A stretch of DNA of 55,559 nucleotides from Bacillota bacterium (GTDB taxonomy: Bacteria; Bacillota; Clostridia; Peptostreptococcales; Anaerovoracaceae). The notes under the pieces were generated by a model, which saw only the letters and a list, made by a program, of their open reading frames with translations, did no database searches and was not told the DNA's origin. The stretch covers positions 1 to 55,559 of the forward strand of contig JAGAHX010000075.1 of NCBI GenBank assembly GCA_017626845.1, given 5' to 3'. A program made the position numbers and the translations under genes. Position 1 is the stretch's first letter. Each line of letters opens with the position of its first letter. Of this stretch, positions 25,443 through 33,887 are shown piece after piece.

Positions 25443-26015
25443 TTACATGGCCTTGAAGAGTTTCGGTGCGCTCTTGTACAACAGCGCGATGACGACGACG
25501 GAGATGATGGTCTCCACGAGCATGTAACTGCCGTTGTAGGTCAGAGAATAGGTAACGGCGCCGATGCCGTCCTGTGCAATGGAACCCCAGACGATGATGC
25601 CGCTGAGGAAGTGAGCCAGGAAACGCAGGCAGCAGACGACGATCGTTCCGCAGATAATGCCCTGCAGCTTTCTGCTTTCCCCGAAGGGCTTGGCAAAGAT
25701 ATAGGCAAGGCCCAGCACCGTAAAGGGCATCAGGTAGTCCAGGATGACTTCCAGCGCCATGGCGCCGGCTGTTCCGGCAGGCGTCGGCCACAGGCCGCCC
25801 AGCAGCATCTGCAGCAGGCTGTTGGCGAAGCCGGTCAGAAGACCCCAGCGGGGACCATGACGCAGAGAGACCAGGATAAACGGCACCATGGAAGCCGCCG
25901 TAATGCTGCCGCCGTTGGGCAGCTCGTAGACCTTCAGCTGTGCCAGGATGGTCCCCAGTGCGATGAGAACGGCGCATTCCGCCAGCGTTCTCGTGTTGCT
26001 TGTCGTGTTGTTCAT
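25443..26015 (-). CDS. thiT: Thiamine-specific ECF transporter S component
   Basis: A 190-residue membrane protein of the ThiT family that binds thiamine and works with shared EcfT/EcfA modules. The loop KVYELPNGGSITAASMVPF matches the ThiT substrate loop, and N-terminal small residues (LAECAVLIALGTILAQ) form the helix that contacts EcfT. Six membrane segments are visible. A TPP riboswitch and terminator lie directly upstream, which independently supports thiamine. The RBS (aaagga) lies 10 nt before ATG 26015. The ECF ATPases encoded at 42274-44925 are fused to another S component, so ThiT probably uses a module encoded elsewhere. Confidence 0.92.
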   Translation of the reverse strand: MNNTTSNTRTLAECAVLIALGTILAQLKVYELPNGGSITAASMVPFILVSLRHGPRWGLLTGFANSLLQMLLGGLWPTPAGTAGAMALEVILDYLMPFTVLGLAYIFAKPFGESRKLQGIICGTIVVCCLRFLAHFLSGIIVWGSIAQDGIGAVTYSLTYNGSYMLVETIISVVVIALLYKSAPKLFKAM

Positions 26016-26043
26016 GATCGTTCAGTCCTTTCGATAAAAAAGC

Positions 26044-26066
26044 CGCACCCCTGGGGTAAGGGGTGC
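26044..26066 (-). terminator. Terminator of TPP riboswitch
   Basis: gcacccc and ggggtgc form the stem around ttacccca, followed by ggcttttttat on the minus strand. The gcacccc arm is also complementary to ggggtgc at the 5' edge of the aptamer, so the two structures can exclude each other. Confidence 0.85.
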
Positions 26067-26082
26067 AGCAAAAATACAAGTC

Positions 26083-26164
26083 AGAGTATGCTCCCTACGC
26101 CGGCATTACCCGGATCAGGTATAAGAGTATAATCTCAGCCGGACAGGAAAGGTCCAGCACCCCT
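26083..26164 (-). ncRNA. TPP (THI-box) riboswitch
   Basis: The minus strand reads ggggtgct near 26162-26155, then gctgagattatac, acctgatccgggtaatgcc and ggcgtagggagcat. These are the conserved THI-box blocks of the thiamine pyrophosphate aptamer, in order. A terminator follows and thiT begins 68 nt downstream, so high TPP should end transcription early. It starts just behind the grdCD stop. Confidence 0.96.
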
Positions 26165-26192
26165 GTTACTGTTCTATATTAGCACAAAAGAG

Positions 26193-28706
26193 CTAGGCGA
26201 TAAAGCCTTTTTCTTTCAAGATCGCGGAAGCTTTTTCCGCCTTGGCCTCGTTCACCATCACGACAGGACCGGTGCAGCCCATGCCGGATTCGGCGTAGAT
26301 GCCCTGTTCCCACAGAGATTCCACGGCAGCATCGATGTCGGTGACTTCCACGCCGTGGATGTCCACGGTGACGGTCTCCTTCGCCGGAGCCTTCACCTTG
26401 GCGGCAGGCTTCATGAAGGCGTTCTTGCCTTCGGACCTCATCTCTTCGATCACGTCGTTGAGTCCGGCCTGCTGGGCCTTTCTCAGCTCGTCGCCGGAGA
26501 TCTTGAGCCATCCGGCCTGGACCAGCTGGCTTGCGTACTGCACCGCATTGGCAATGACAGGCGCGCCGGACGCTCTGGAGATGATCAGGATGAGCTTGCC
26601 GTAGTTGCCGCCGATGCCGGGGCCGTAGCCGTAGCCGCTGGCCTCGAAGTTGCCGCCGGTATTGAAGGAAGAGAACATCTTCATCATCAGGTTGCCGGTG
26701 AGCGGGTCGCAGGCCATCACGTCGGGCGTTCCGCGCAGCACGTCGTTTCCGCGCATCATGTGGCCGCCGTCCGCACGGCAGGATTCCGCAAAGTTGATGG
26801 GATAGCCGTTCTCCTTGAGCTTGAGCAGCGCTCTTTCGCACCGTCTCGCATCGTCTGCGTTCAGGATGCCGACCGTCGGCTCTTCGATGCCGCAGGCCTT
26901 TGCCGCGATAATGCCGTAGATCGCATTCTTTACCATGGCCTCCGCTCTGTCCGTGGAGCTGGTGCCGGTCGTGCAGGCGATAAACATCTCCTTGCCCAGG
27001 GCCGGGGTAATGACCCGTCCAACGGTGGAAACGCCGATGGGGAATGGATAGTGGGACGTAACGGCGCCGTCGATCTCGCCGGACTTCAGCATGGCTTCCA
27101 TCTTGGCGTGGCAGTCTTCGCCATCGATCACGATGGCCTTGCAGCCCTTGTTCGCCGCGAATTCCACAGCGTCTGCCAGGTTCTGCGGGTCAAGCTCGTA
27201 ACCGGCCGCCGCGATGCCGATAACAGGTACCTTCGTGCTGGCTGCCGCCTTCTGCTCGTTCTTCTTCGTATTGGCCTGCACCAGGAAGGAAATGCCGTCG
27301 AACAGATTGGTCATGCGGCCCAGGAACAGCGATCCCTTGCCGATGATCATGGCGTTTTTGGTCTCGCCTGCCATGATGCTCTCTCTGGCATAGCCCAGGT
27401 AAGGCACGCCGGAGGGAATGTGACCCTGGGTAGGTGCATAGCCCTTCAGACCGTGCTCCTTGACGAAATTGGGCAGGTCCTTGCGCTCCATCTGGCCGAG
27501 TTTTACGCCCAGAGCGCCGATCATCTTGTAATTGGATTCGGGCACGTCCCCTGCCCCTGCGGGCTTGGTGATGTCCGGATTCTGCATCTCGGGAGAGTAT
27601 TTATCTACGTCCAGGATGGTCATGCCTGCTTCTGCCAGCGGATCCGTTACGAGAGATCCGATAACAGCCTGCGGTGCGGAACCGGTGTCCACTCTGTGGC
27701 GTCCCACGATATCCGTGTTGATCTCGGGGCTCTTGCCGTCGTTCTCCGAGATGAGCACGGCGAACCCGCCCAGGCAGTCCTCCAGGATGGGAAGACCCTT
27801 CTTGACATGGTCTTTGCCGTTCATGCCCAGCTTGGCCGTGCATCCGCCGCCGGCCACGACGACGTTCTTAAACGTGCCGGCCTTTACGAGGGATGCCGCT
27901 TCCACGATGGCGTGCGCGGGACCCGCGCAGAAGCCTCTGGTATCGGATCCGGTGGCATTGGAAAGCCCTGCGATCTCCGCAGCTGCCTTCGCGAAGTTGC
28001 CGCCGCCCCGCTGGTTCATGTCGCCGCAAGCTTCTTCGCTGCAGTCGATCATGTAATCCACGTCTGCCGCATCGATGCCTGCGTTGTGCAGCAGGTGCAG
28101 AACGGACAGGACTTCGGAAGCCTTGGAAACGAGATTTTCGAACATGACGTGGGCAGAAAGATTAACGTCCACGTCGTGGGCGCGCTTTACGTAACCCACG
28201 GCCTTATCCTCGAAGATGAGGGATTCCGCGTGTTCCTCTTCGATGACTCTGGCGATCTCTGCTGCGTCGTCCCCTTCCTTGATGAGTTCCAGAATGGAGG
28301 GCTTCATCAGGGGATGCGCCTGCAGCTTCGGCAGGGTCTTCGCGACGAATTCCTTATCCAGCCGCACGAGATCGAAGACGTCGCAGGCCTGCATCAGCAG
28401 GATAAACTCGTCTTCGGGCATGATCTCGCCGAATTTGCCGAACCGCGCCGGCTTTTCGACCTTCTTGTCCGCCCAGGGTTCGGGAATGGATGCCAGTTCT
28501 GCGATCGGCAGATTGCCGATATAGGTCTGGTTAGGCGGATAGGCTACGCAGTCCTCATAGGACCGCATGTGAGACGGAAGTTCTTTCAGATAGTCGGAGC
28601 CGGGATTGACGACCTTTTCCGTCGTCTGGGTCGTTCCATGATGCATCACCATGCCCGGTACGTGTACCAGCACATAGCCTGCTCCTTTGATCACACTGTA
28701 GCTCAT
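26193..28706 (-). CDS. grdCD: Glycine reductase protein C, fused GrdC-GrdD
   Basis: Protein C takes the acetyl group from the selenoprotein A thioester and passes it to phosphate, giving acetyl phosphate for ATP. It is normally two proteins: GrdC (FabH/thiolase-like, ~510 residues) and GrdD (PlsX-like, ~390). Here both lie in one 837-residue frame. Residues ~1-490 are GrdC (YVLVHVPGMVMHHGTTQT; MIDCSEEACGDMNQRGGGN; GFCAGPAHAIVEA). After a short AAASTKV linker, ~500-837 are GrdD (IGIAAAGYELDPQNLADA; MACDPLTGNLMMKMFSS). The C-terminal GMGCTGPVVMVNE holds the Cys about 27 residues from the end, which corresponds to the essential GrdD cysteine. ATG 28706 has aaagga 8 nt upstream. It is last in the grd operon, behind a hairpin. 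Confidence 0.92.
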   Translation of the reverse strand: MSYSVIKGAGYVLVHVPGMVMHHGTTQTTEKVVNPGSDYLKELPSHMRSYEDCVAYPPNQTYIGNLPIAELASIPEPWADKKVEKPARFGKFGEIMPEDEFILLMQACDVFDLVRLDKEFVAKTLPKLQAHPLMKPSILELIKEGDDAAEIARVIEEEHAESLIFEDKAVGYVKRAHDVDVNLSAHVMFENLVSKASEVLSVLHLLHNAGIDAADVDYMIDCSEEACGDMNQRGGGNFAKAAAEIAGLSNATGSDTRGFCAGPAHAIVEAASLVKAGTFKNVVVAGGGCTAKLGMNGKDHVKKGLPILEDCLGGFAVLISENDGKSPEINTDIVGRHRVDTGSAPQAVIGSLVTDPLAEAGMTILDVDKYSPEMQNPDITKPAGAGDVPESNYKMIGALGVKLGQMERKDLPNFVKEHGLKGYAPTQGHIPSGVPYLGYARESIMAGETKNAMIIGKGSLFLGRMTNLFDGISFLVQANTKKNEQKAAASTKVPVIGIAAAGYELDPQNLADAVEFAANKGCKAIVIDGEDCHAKMEAMLKSGEIDGAVTSHYPFPIGVSTVGRVITPALGKEMFIACTTGTSSTDRAEAMVKNAIYGIIAAKACGIEEPTVGILNADDARRCERALLKLKENGYPINFAESCRADGGHMMRGNDVLRGTPDVMACDPLTGNLMMKMFSSFNTGGNFEASGYGYGPGIGGNYGKLILIISRASGAPVIANAVQYASQLVQAGWLKISGDELRKAQQAGLNDVIEEMRSEGKNAFMKPAAKVKAPAKETVTVDIHGVEVTDIDAAVESLWEQGIYAESGMGCTGPVVMVNEAKAEKASAILKEKGFIA

Positions 28707-28723
28707 AATACAGTTCCTTTCAA

Positions 28724-28766
28724 AAAACAACAGCGGCGGGTGGGCTGATGCCTCGCCCGCCGCTAG
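28724..28766 (-). terminator. Hairpin terminator between grdA and grdCD
   Basis: agcggcggg (28732-28740) and cccgccgct (28756-28764) form a 9-bp GC stem that extends with wobble pairs. On the minus strand it is followed by gttgttttttg. It could end most transcripts after grdA and so lower grdCD relative to the selenoproteins. Confidence 0.75.
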
Positions 28767-28787
28767 CCTGCCTGTTAACCGGATCGG

Positions 28788-29249
28788 TTAAAGCTGGTCT
28801 CTGATGGCGTTCATCTCGCTGCAGATATCATCCACATCGAGTACCATCTCCATCATCGAGATCTGTTCGTCATAGACGTCCGGATCGAATTCAGCTTTGA
28901 CTTCGGGTTCACATACGTGATAACAAGTGAGTCCCAACGAGACTCCCGCCAACGGACCTGCATACGTGGGATCGCCAAGCGTTACGGTCTCTGCTGCCAG
29001 ACCTGCCGCTTCTCCTTCGGCTGCGCCTAAGAGAACGACGACGTTGTCTGCGCCGTACTGTTCCGCAAATTCCTTGACTCTCTTCTGATTTTCCAGATCC
29101 ATGGCACCTGCGGCCGTTCAGACGAAGCACTCTGTCGAAGCGAAGACGACTTCTGCTCCGGCAGATTCTGCGCAAGCGGCGATCGCAGGACCCGGAATGC
29201 CATCGCGGTCTCCGATGATGATGACCTTCTTATCTTGTAAGATTGCCAT
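28788..29249 (-). CDS. grdA: Glycine reductase selenoprotein A (Sec44)
   Basis: Small redox selenoprotein that carries the carboxymethyl group and delivers the acetyl thioester to protein C. The frame from ATG 29249 begins [20 protein letters not shown] and runs through an in-frame TGA at 29118-29120 (residue 44) in the motif [15 protein letters not shown]. It then continues to TAA at 28788, giving 153 residues. CFVU is the known GrdA active site, so the UGA is selenocysteine and not a stop. A plain ORF caller sees only the part after the UGA. It lies between trxA and grdCD. tRNA-Sec, selA and selB are encoded 5-8 kb upstream. Confidence 0.96.
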
Positions 29250-29315
29250 GCTACATTCCTCCTTTTCGATTCGTTACAGGTTACTATTTACAAGGGCGAC
29301 CGCCCTGTGCAAATC

Positions 29316-29633
29316 CTAGATATATTTCTGTACCATCGCGGCAACGTTTTCCGCGGTGGCGTCGTCCTTGACGAGTTCTTCCACCTTTTCGCCGTCCTTA
29401 TAGATGGTAATGGTGGGCAGACCCAGGACTTTCTGGCCGATGGCGAGGCGGCGGGCCTTCGAGGTGTTGATGGAGCAGAACTTCATCTTATCGCCGTATT
29501 CATCCGCCAGAGCGTGTACGTGGGGCATCAGCGCGGCGCAGGGCACGCAGCCGTCTCCGTAGAAGTCTACGAGCACGTAGCCTTCCGCCTTCAGCACTTC
29601 TTCTTCGAATGTAGTCTTATCTACTTCCAGCAT
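29316..29633 (-). CDS. trxA: Thioredoxin of the glycine reductase system
   Basis: A 105-residue thioredoxin whose active site is FYGDGCVPCAALMPH, CVPC rather than the usual CGPC. This variant is typical of thioredoxins encoded in clostridial grd operons. It passes electrons from TrxB to the selenenylsulfide of protein A. The fold is complete: N-terminal strands (VLVDFY), IGQKVLGLPTITIYKDGEKV with the cis-Pro, and a final helix. It lies 9 nt after trxB. Confidence 0.94.
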   Translation of the reverse strand: MLEVDKTTFEEEVLKAEGYVLVDFYGDGCVPCAALMPHVHALADEYGDKMKFCSINTSKARRLAIGQKVLGLPTITIYKDGEKVEELVKDDATAENVAAMVQKYI

Positions 29634-29642
29634 AATTTCCTC

Positions 29643-30581
29643 CTACGCTAATTCATCCACATATCTTGCTGCCTGCCAGGCGGCGATGGCGCCGTCGGAA
29701 GCAGCCGTGATGACCTGACGGAGATCCTTGACTCTGCAGTCGCCTGCAGCGTAAACGCCGGGCACGTTCGTGCGCATCTCCTGGTCCGTAACGATGTAGC
29801 CCTTCTCCATGTTCACCTTGCCCTCGAAAACGGCGGTAGCCGGCTTAAAGCCGATGAACACGAAGATGCCGAAGATGCCGTCTTCCTCGTCCGCGACGAT
29901 CTCGGTCTGTTCGCCGGTCTTGGTATTTTCCACGATCATGGAATTCACCAGGCCTTCGCCCCGGATCTCCTTGATGACGCTGTTCCACATGAACTCCAGT
30001 TTGTCGTTCTTAAACGCTTTCTCCTGGATGGACTTGGCGGCACGCAGTTCGTCTCTTCTATGGATGATAGTGACCTTTCTTGCGAATTTTGTCAAGTACA
30101 TCGCTTCTTCCACCGCAGCATCGCCGCCGCCCACCACGTAGACTTCGAAATCTTCGAAGAACGCAGCGTCGCAGGTGGCGCAGTAGGACACGCCCTTGCC
30201 AGTAAAGTCCGCTTCGCCGGGGCATCCGATATGGGAAGGAGAAGCGCCGGATGCGATGATGACGGCCTTCGCTTCGTAGGTCTCCTTGTTACAGACGATC
30301 TTTTTAACGGGACCGTCCAGCTCCACTTCCCTGACGGTATCCAGCACCTTTTCGCAGCCGAACTTCTCCGCCTGGGCGGAAAAACGGGCTACGAGAGACG
30401 GACCGGAATCCTCCAGCAGACCGCCGGGATAGTTTTCGATCTCCGCAGTCTGGACAATCTGTCCGCCGTCCTTTTCCTTTTCGATGATGAGGGTGGACAT
30501 GCGGGCTCTGCCTGCGTAAAGTCCTGCGGCAAGCCCTGCGGGGCCTGCGCCGATGATCACGATGTCGTACTGTTTTGCCAT
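29643..30581 (-). CDS. trxB: Thioredoxin reductase
   Basis: FAD/NADPH disulfide reductase, 312 residues. It has an N-terminal FAD motif (IVIIGAGPAGLAAGLYAGR), the redox pair in SYCATCDAAFFEDF, the NADPH motif VVGGGDAAVEEAMYL, and the C-terminal FAD block YAAGDCRVKDLRQVITAASDGAIAA. It supplies electrons to TrxA and so to glycine reductase protein A. It starts 3 nt after the grdB stop. This order, grdE-grdB-trxB-trxA-grdA, differs from the frequent grdX-trxB-trxA-grdE-grdA-grdB layout. Confidence 0.95.
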   Translation of the reverse strand: MAKQYDIVIIGAGPAGLAAGLYAGRARMSTLIIEKEKDGGQIVQTAEIENYPGGLLEDSGPSLVARFSAQAEKFGCEKVLDTVREVELDGPVKKIVCNKETYEAKAVIIASGASPSHIGCPGEADFTGKGVSYCATCDAAFFEDFEVYVVGGGDAAVEEAMYLTKFARKVTIIHRRDELRAAKSIQEKAFKNDKLEFMWNSVIKEIRGEGLVNSMIVENTKTGEQTEIVADEEDGIFGIFVFIGFKPATAVFEGKVNMEKGYIVTDQEMRTNVPGVYAAGDCRVKDLRQVITAASDGAIAAWQAARYVDELA

Positions 30582-30584
30582 AGA

Positions 30585-31886
30585 TTACTCCTCAAATACT
30601 GTCTGTCCGTCCACCGGGGTCTCCAGAGCCTTGAGCGCTCTGCCGACCAGCTTTTTACGAAGGTCGTGCTCCTCTTCGTGAGACAGAGCGGGGTTGCCCA
30701 GCGGATGCGGGATCGCGACCGTCGGAACGATACGGTTCGCACCGACGGTGAGAGAGATGGGCACGACCGTGCACATATGTACGACGGGGATGCCGGCTCT
30801 TTCGATTTCTTTGACCATTGTTGCACCGCAACGTGTACAGGTTCCTCAGGTGGAGGTGAGGATAACAGCCTGCACGCCGTCCGCGATCAGCTCCTTGCTG
30901 AAGGTATCCGCGAATTTCTTGGCGGATGCCACGGCGGTGCCGTTTCCTACCGTTGCGTAATAGTAATGGGAAAGTTCGCCGATGCGCCCTTCCTTTTCGA
31001 ACTCTCTCATGACGTCTACGGGCAGGACTCTGTTCGGGTCAGCGTTGGCATAGACCGGGTCATAGCCGCCGTGAGCGGTCTCGTAGGTCTTGTCCGTCAG
31101 GACTTCCACGCCGTCGATGTCGTACTTGCCGTAGTGGGATGCAGAGGAAGATTCGATGTGGTCGGGGTTGCCCTTGGGCACGATGCCACCGGAGGTGACC
31201 AGCGCGACCTTAGCGTGGGCCAGGTCGACGACCGCCGGATTCGGGGCCACTCTATCGAACTGGGGCATGGGATATTCGGTCTCGAATTCCTCGCCCTTGA
31301 GCTTCTTAAGGAGCATATCCACGGCTCTTGCGGAACCGCGCTTCTCTTCGAACAGGCCCTTGCGGATGCCGGTGGGGAAATACCCTTCCGCCGCTGCGCT
31401 TCCCAGTTCTTCTCCCTTCGCCATCTTCAAAGCCACCGGAGCCATTGCAGCGACGGCCTTTCTCATGCCGGCCGCGTTGTCCTTGGTCTTCATGATGATG
31501 GTCTTGGACTTGAACATGTCCACGCCCGGGTTTTCGTCGTACATGCCGGTGAGCGTGGGGATGCCCAGCTGCGCCTTCACTTCGCTGGCGACGGTGCCGC
31601 AGGCGACGCCGTAACGGCCTGCGTTGAACGCGGGGCCGCAGATGACGATGTCGGGCTGTTCTTCTTTGATCATGGCGATGACGGTGTCGACCGCCTCTTT
31701 GTTTTCGTTGAAATAGCTGTCGCCGCAGTAGACCGTGGCGACGATCTCGGCTTCACCCTTGAACGCGGCGTTGAACGCCATGCCCGGGCCCACGAAGCCC
31801 TTTACCTTCTCGGGAGGAAGGTTCGCCATCTCTTCTCCGCCCTTGCCGGCGTAGAACTGGTTGATATAGTGTACTACTTTTATCAT
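30585..31886 (-). CDS. grdB: Glycine reductase protein B, selenoprotein subunit (Sec347)
   Basis: The ~47-kDa subunit of protein B that activates glycine for reductive deamination. The frame from ATG 31886 (VVHYINQFYAGKGGEEM) passes an in-frame TGA at 30846-30848, residue 347, in VILTST-U-GTCTRCGATM, and ends at 30585; 433 residues in all. U-x-x-C-x-x-C is the known GrdB centre. Read conventionally it would look like two broken genes of 346 and 77 residues. A short hairpin (gttgc-ggt-gcaac, 30820-30832) starts about 13 nt after the UGA, where bacterial SECIS elements lie. grdE ends 15 nt upstream. Confidence 0.96.
30820..30832 (-). promoter_or_regulatory. Putative bacterial SECIS apical hairpin in grdB
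   Basis: On the minus strand gttgc and gcaac pair around a ggt loop, starting 13 nt after the UGA. SelB-recognised elements in bacteria lie at this distance and often expose G-U in the apical loop. Folding was judged by eye only. Confidence 0.5.
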
Positions 31887-31901
31887 GCTGCCTCCTCCTT
31901 T

Positions 31902-33182
31902 CTATCTTGCGCTGAACTTGTTGAAGCCCATCTCGTTGGTGGCTCCGGTGATCACCTGGAGCTCCGCGACGATGGAACCGTCTTCCTGCAGAGAACCGCT
32001 CCAGCCGCCGGCGATCTTGTCCACATATTCGATGTGGCCGATCACCTTATCCATCTTCGGCAGATGGATGACGGTGTTGGCGTTGCCGCCGGTGACGCAG
32101 GCGTTGGCCGCGATGTCGGCGTCCGCCAGAGACTGGGAAGCGCCGTCCTGACCCGCGTATTCGTCGGTGATGATGACGGTCTTGACGCCCTTGGCTTCGA
32201 TCTTCTTACAGTTCATGATGAGGTCGGTATCGGGGTTGCCGAAGCCTTCCTGGGAGATGATGACGCCGTCCAGGCCCAGGTATTCGCAGAGTTTTGCGGA
32301 CCAGTCGGAGGATCTCTCCTTATCGGCCAGGTAGACGTTCTCGTTCGTGATGATGACCCCTACAAAGTTGAGATCCTTGCCGTGGCGGGCGTACAGATCT
32401 TCGATGACGGGGTTGTTCAGGTGATGATACGTGGTGTTCTTGTCGCAGGCGGATACGCAGTTGCCGCTGATGATGGCACCGTCCATGGTCTCGGTCGGAT
32501 AGATCATCGTGGTGAGGGACTGCTTGGCGTCCACGCCGTAGACGTAGGTGTCGTGCAGCAGGCCCTGGGACTGCAGCATCAGGACGTAGCCTACTCTGGG
32601 CAGATCCGGATAGAGTTTGATGCCTTCCGTGATGCTCGGGGTCTCGTAGGTGCGGATCTCCTCCGCTTCGATGTCCTTCGCCAGCTTGCCCAGGTAGGTG
32701 GCGGTCTTCAGCCCGGCCAGGCGGACAGCCTTCTCGTAGGCGTGCTGCAGGGTGCCCTCTACGGGCTCCAGGCACAGCACCAGGTTGTTGAGCTGGGAGA
32801 ACGGCGTATATTTGGCGCCCTCTCCGCACATGTCGATGATCCCTTCCTGGAATCCGACGATCTTACCGGTGGTGACCACGGCAGCGCCCTTCAGAACGTT
32901 GGTGCGGCCGCTTCCGACGGTCTTCACCTTCGCCATCCAGCCGGGGAAGACGCCGCCTTCGCCGGATACCTTGACCCGGGGTTCGATGACGTCCTTCACC
33001 GGAGCGATGCGCACGGATTCACCGGGTCTCGCGATGTCCAGTTCGCAGCTCACAAAGGTCTCGTCCTCCAGGATGAGGGCCTTCAGTTCGTCCTTGTTGA
33101 CATACAAAGTCGAACCTTCCACTTTGCTTTCGGCAGCGAACTGAATATCCGAGATCTTGATGATACCCAATTCTAATTTCAT
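31902..33182 (-). CDS. grdE: Glycine reductase protein B proprotein (GrdE)
   Basis: Precursor of the two small subunits of protein B. It cleaves itself at an Asn-Cys bond, and the Cys becomes a pyruvoyl group that binds glycine as a Schiff base. The 426-residue sequence begins LELGIIKISDIQFA and has Asn241-Cys242 in the motif ISGNCVSACDKNTT, the expected cleavage site. Other family blocks are GWMAKVKTVGSGRTNVLKG and EYAGQDGASQSLADAD. It overlaps the grdX stop by 4 nt (ATGA), so grdX and grdE are translated together. Confidence 0.94.
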   Translation of the reverse strand: MKLELGIIKISDIQFAAESKVEGSTLYVNKDELKALILEDETFVSCELDIARPGESVRIAPVKDVIEPRVKVSGEGGVFPGWMAKVKTVGSGRTNVLKGAAVVTTGKIVGFQEGIIDMCGEGAKYTPFSQLNNLVLCLEPVEGTLQHAYEKAVRLAGLKTATYLGKLAKDIEAEEIRTYETPSITEGIKLYPDLPRVGYVLMLQSQGLLHDTYVYGVDAKQSLTTMIYPTETMDGAIISGNCVSACDKNTTYHHLNNPVIEDLYARHGKDLNFVGVIITNENVYLADKERSSDWSAKLCEYLGLDGVIISQEGFGNPDTDLIMNCKKIEAKGVKTVIITDEYAGQDGASQSLADADIAANACVTGGNANTVIHLPKMDKVIGHIEYVDKIAGGWSGSLQEDGSIVAELQVITGATNEMGFNKFSAR

Positions 33183-33553
33183 TCATTTACCTCCATACTC
33201 TGTATGAGACTTAAGTCGATGAGCCGGAAATCCGCCAGCATCTCCTGCGGGGTGTTGATGCCCCGGTCCGGGCGAACGACCTTTGCAAACTTATCGAAGG
33301 TTTCGATTGCGTTTTCGATCAGCAGCAGGCTGTCCGTATCCAGGGGACCCGCAGAATCGCTGAGGGCGATGGTGCGGTACGGGGTCTCGTTGGGCTTTAA
33401 GCTACCCATCAGCGGATGGGAGAACAGCCGGTGACCCTGGTGCACCAGATCCCTCGCCTTGATGAGAACGTCCCGGTAGGTTCCGTCGATAAAGCGGACA
33501 TCGCAGTCCGTCATCGCTTTCATTACATCCGGGTTGTTCGTAAGAATGATCAA
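33179..33553 (-). CDS. grdX: GrdX family protein
   Basis: A small protein, always linked to glycine/betaine reductase genes, of unproven function. I take TTG 33553 as the start because aaagga sits 7 nt upstream and the frame before it lies in the riboswitch leader. The product is then 124 residues: IILTNNPDVMKAM, DVRFIDGTYRDVLIKARDLVHQG, RLFSHPLMGSLKPNETPYRT. It is the first gene behind the glycine riboswitch and overlaps the grdE start. Confidence 0.85.
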   Translation of the reverse strand: MIILTNNPDVMKAMTDCDVRFIDGTYRDVLIKARDLVHQGHRLFSHPLMGSLKPNETPYRTIALSDSAGPLDTDSLLLIENAIETFDKFAKVVRPDRGINTPQEMLADFRLIDLSLIQSMEVNE

Positions 33554-33603
33554 GGCAGTGTCCTTTCGGCAAAACAAAAAGAACAGGAAAACAAACTGCC
33601 TTC

Positions 33604-33802
33604 CTGCTCTGTACACTAACCTGAGAGTTTCTTTCCACAAATCTGCTTTGGAAATTGTGTCCGGAAATTGCCCCTTCGGTGCTTACGCTCTCCAGAGTTT
33701 CGTCCGATTGCGGTCCTGTTACCTGAGATAATCGCTCTCCGCCCTGGCCGGGGACAGAGAACTTACGCCTTCGGTGCGCTCTTCGCGCTCTCCCGCAATC
33801 AT
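33604..33802 (-). ncRNA. Tandem glycine riboswitch
   Basis: Two glycine aptamers follow one another on the minus strand. The first (about 33802-33711) has gcgggagagcgc, gcaccgaaggcg and ctctcaggtaacaggaccgc. The second (about 33706-33604) has ctctggagagcg, gcaccgaaggggcaa and gaaactctcaggttagtgtacagagc. These are the conserved gcvT-type blocks. It ends about 50 nt before grdX, so glycine should switch on its own reductase, a logical substrate-induction circuit. Confidence 0.96.
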
Positions 33803-33827
33803 CAACCGAATGTTCTGCTTTCAATTC

Positions 33828-33856
33828 ATTTTATCATCTTCCGATTTATCGGACAA
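33828..33856 (-). promoter_or_regulatory. Promoter of the grd operon
   Basis: Minus strand -35 TTGTCC (33851-33856), 17-bp spacer, -10 TAAAAT (33828-33833), placed just upstream of the first glycine aptamer. Confidence 0.55.
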
Positions 33857-33887
33857 TGCAAAGCGGCTTATAAATTTATAAATAATT

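Noticed and set aside
26355..28748. Open frame of 797 codons on the plus strand
   Set aside because: Antisense shadow of grdCD.
30585..31886. grdB as a frameshifted pseudogene
   Set aside because: The break is a single in-frame TGA at the known Sec position, with Sec machinery nearby.
30060..33176. Open frame of 1038 codons on the plus strand
   Set aside because: It is the antisense shadow of grdB and grdE. The minus-strand frames carry exact family motifs, riboswitch and Sec sites.
33554..33640. N-terminal extension of GrdX from an upstream ATG
   Set aside because: The extension lies in the second glycine aptamer, is non-homologous, and an RBS fits the TTG at 33553.
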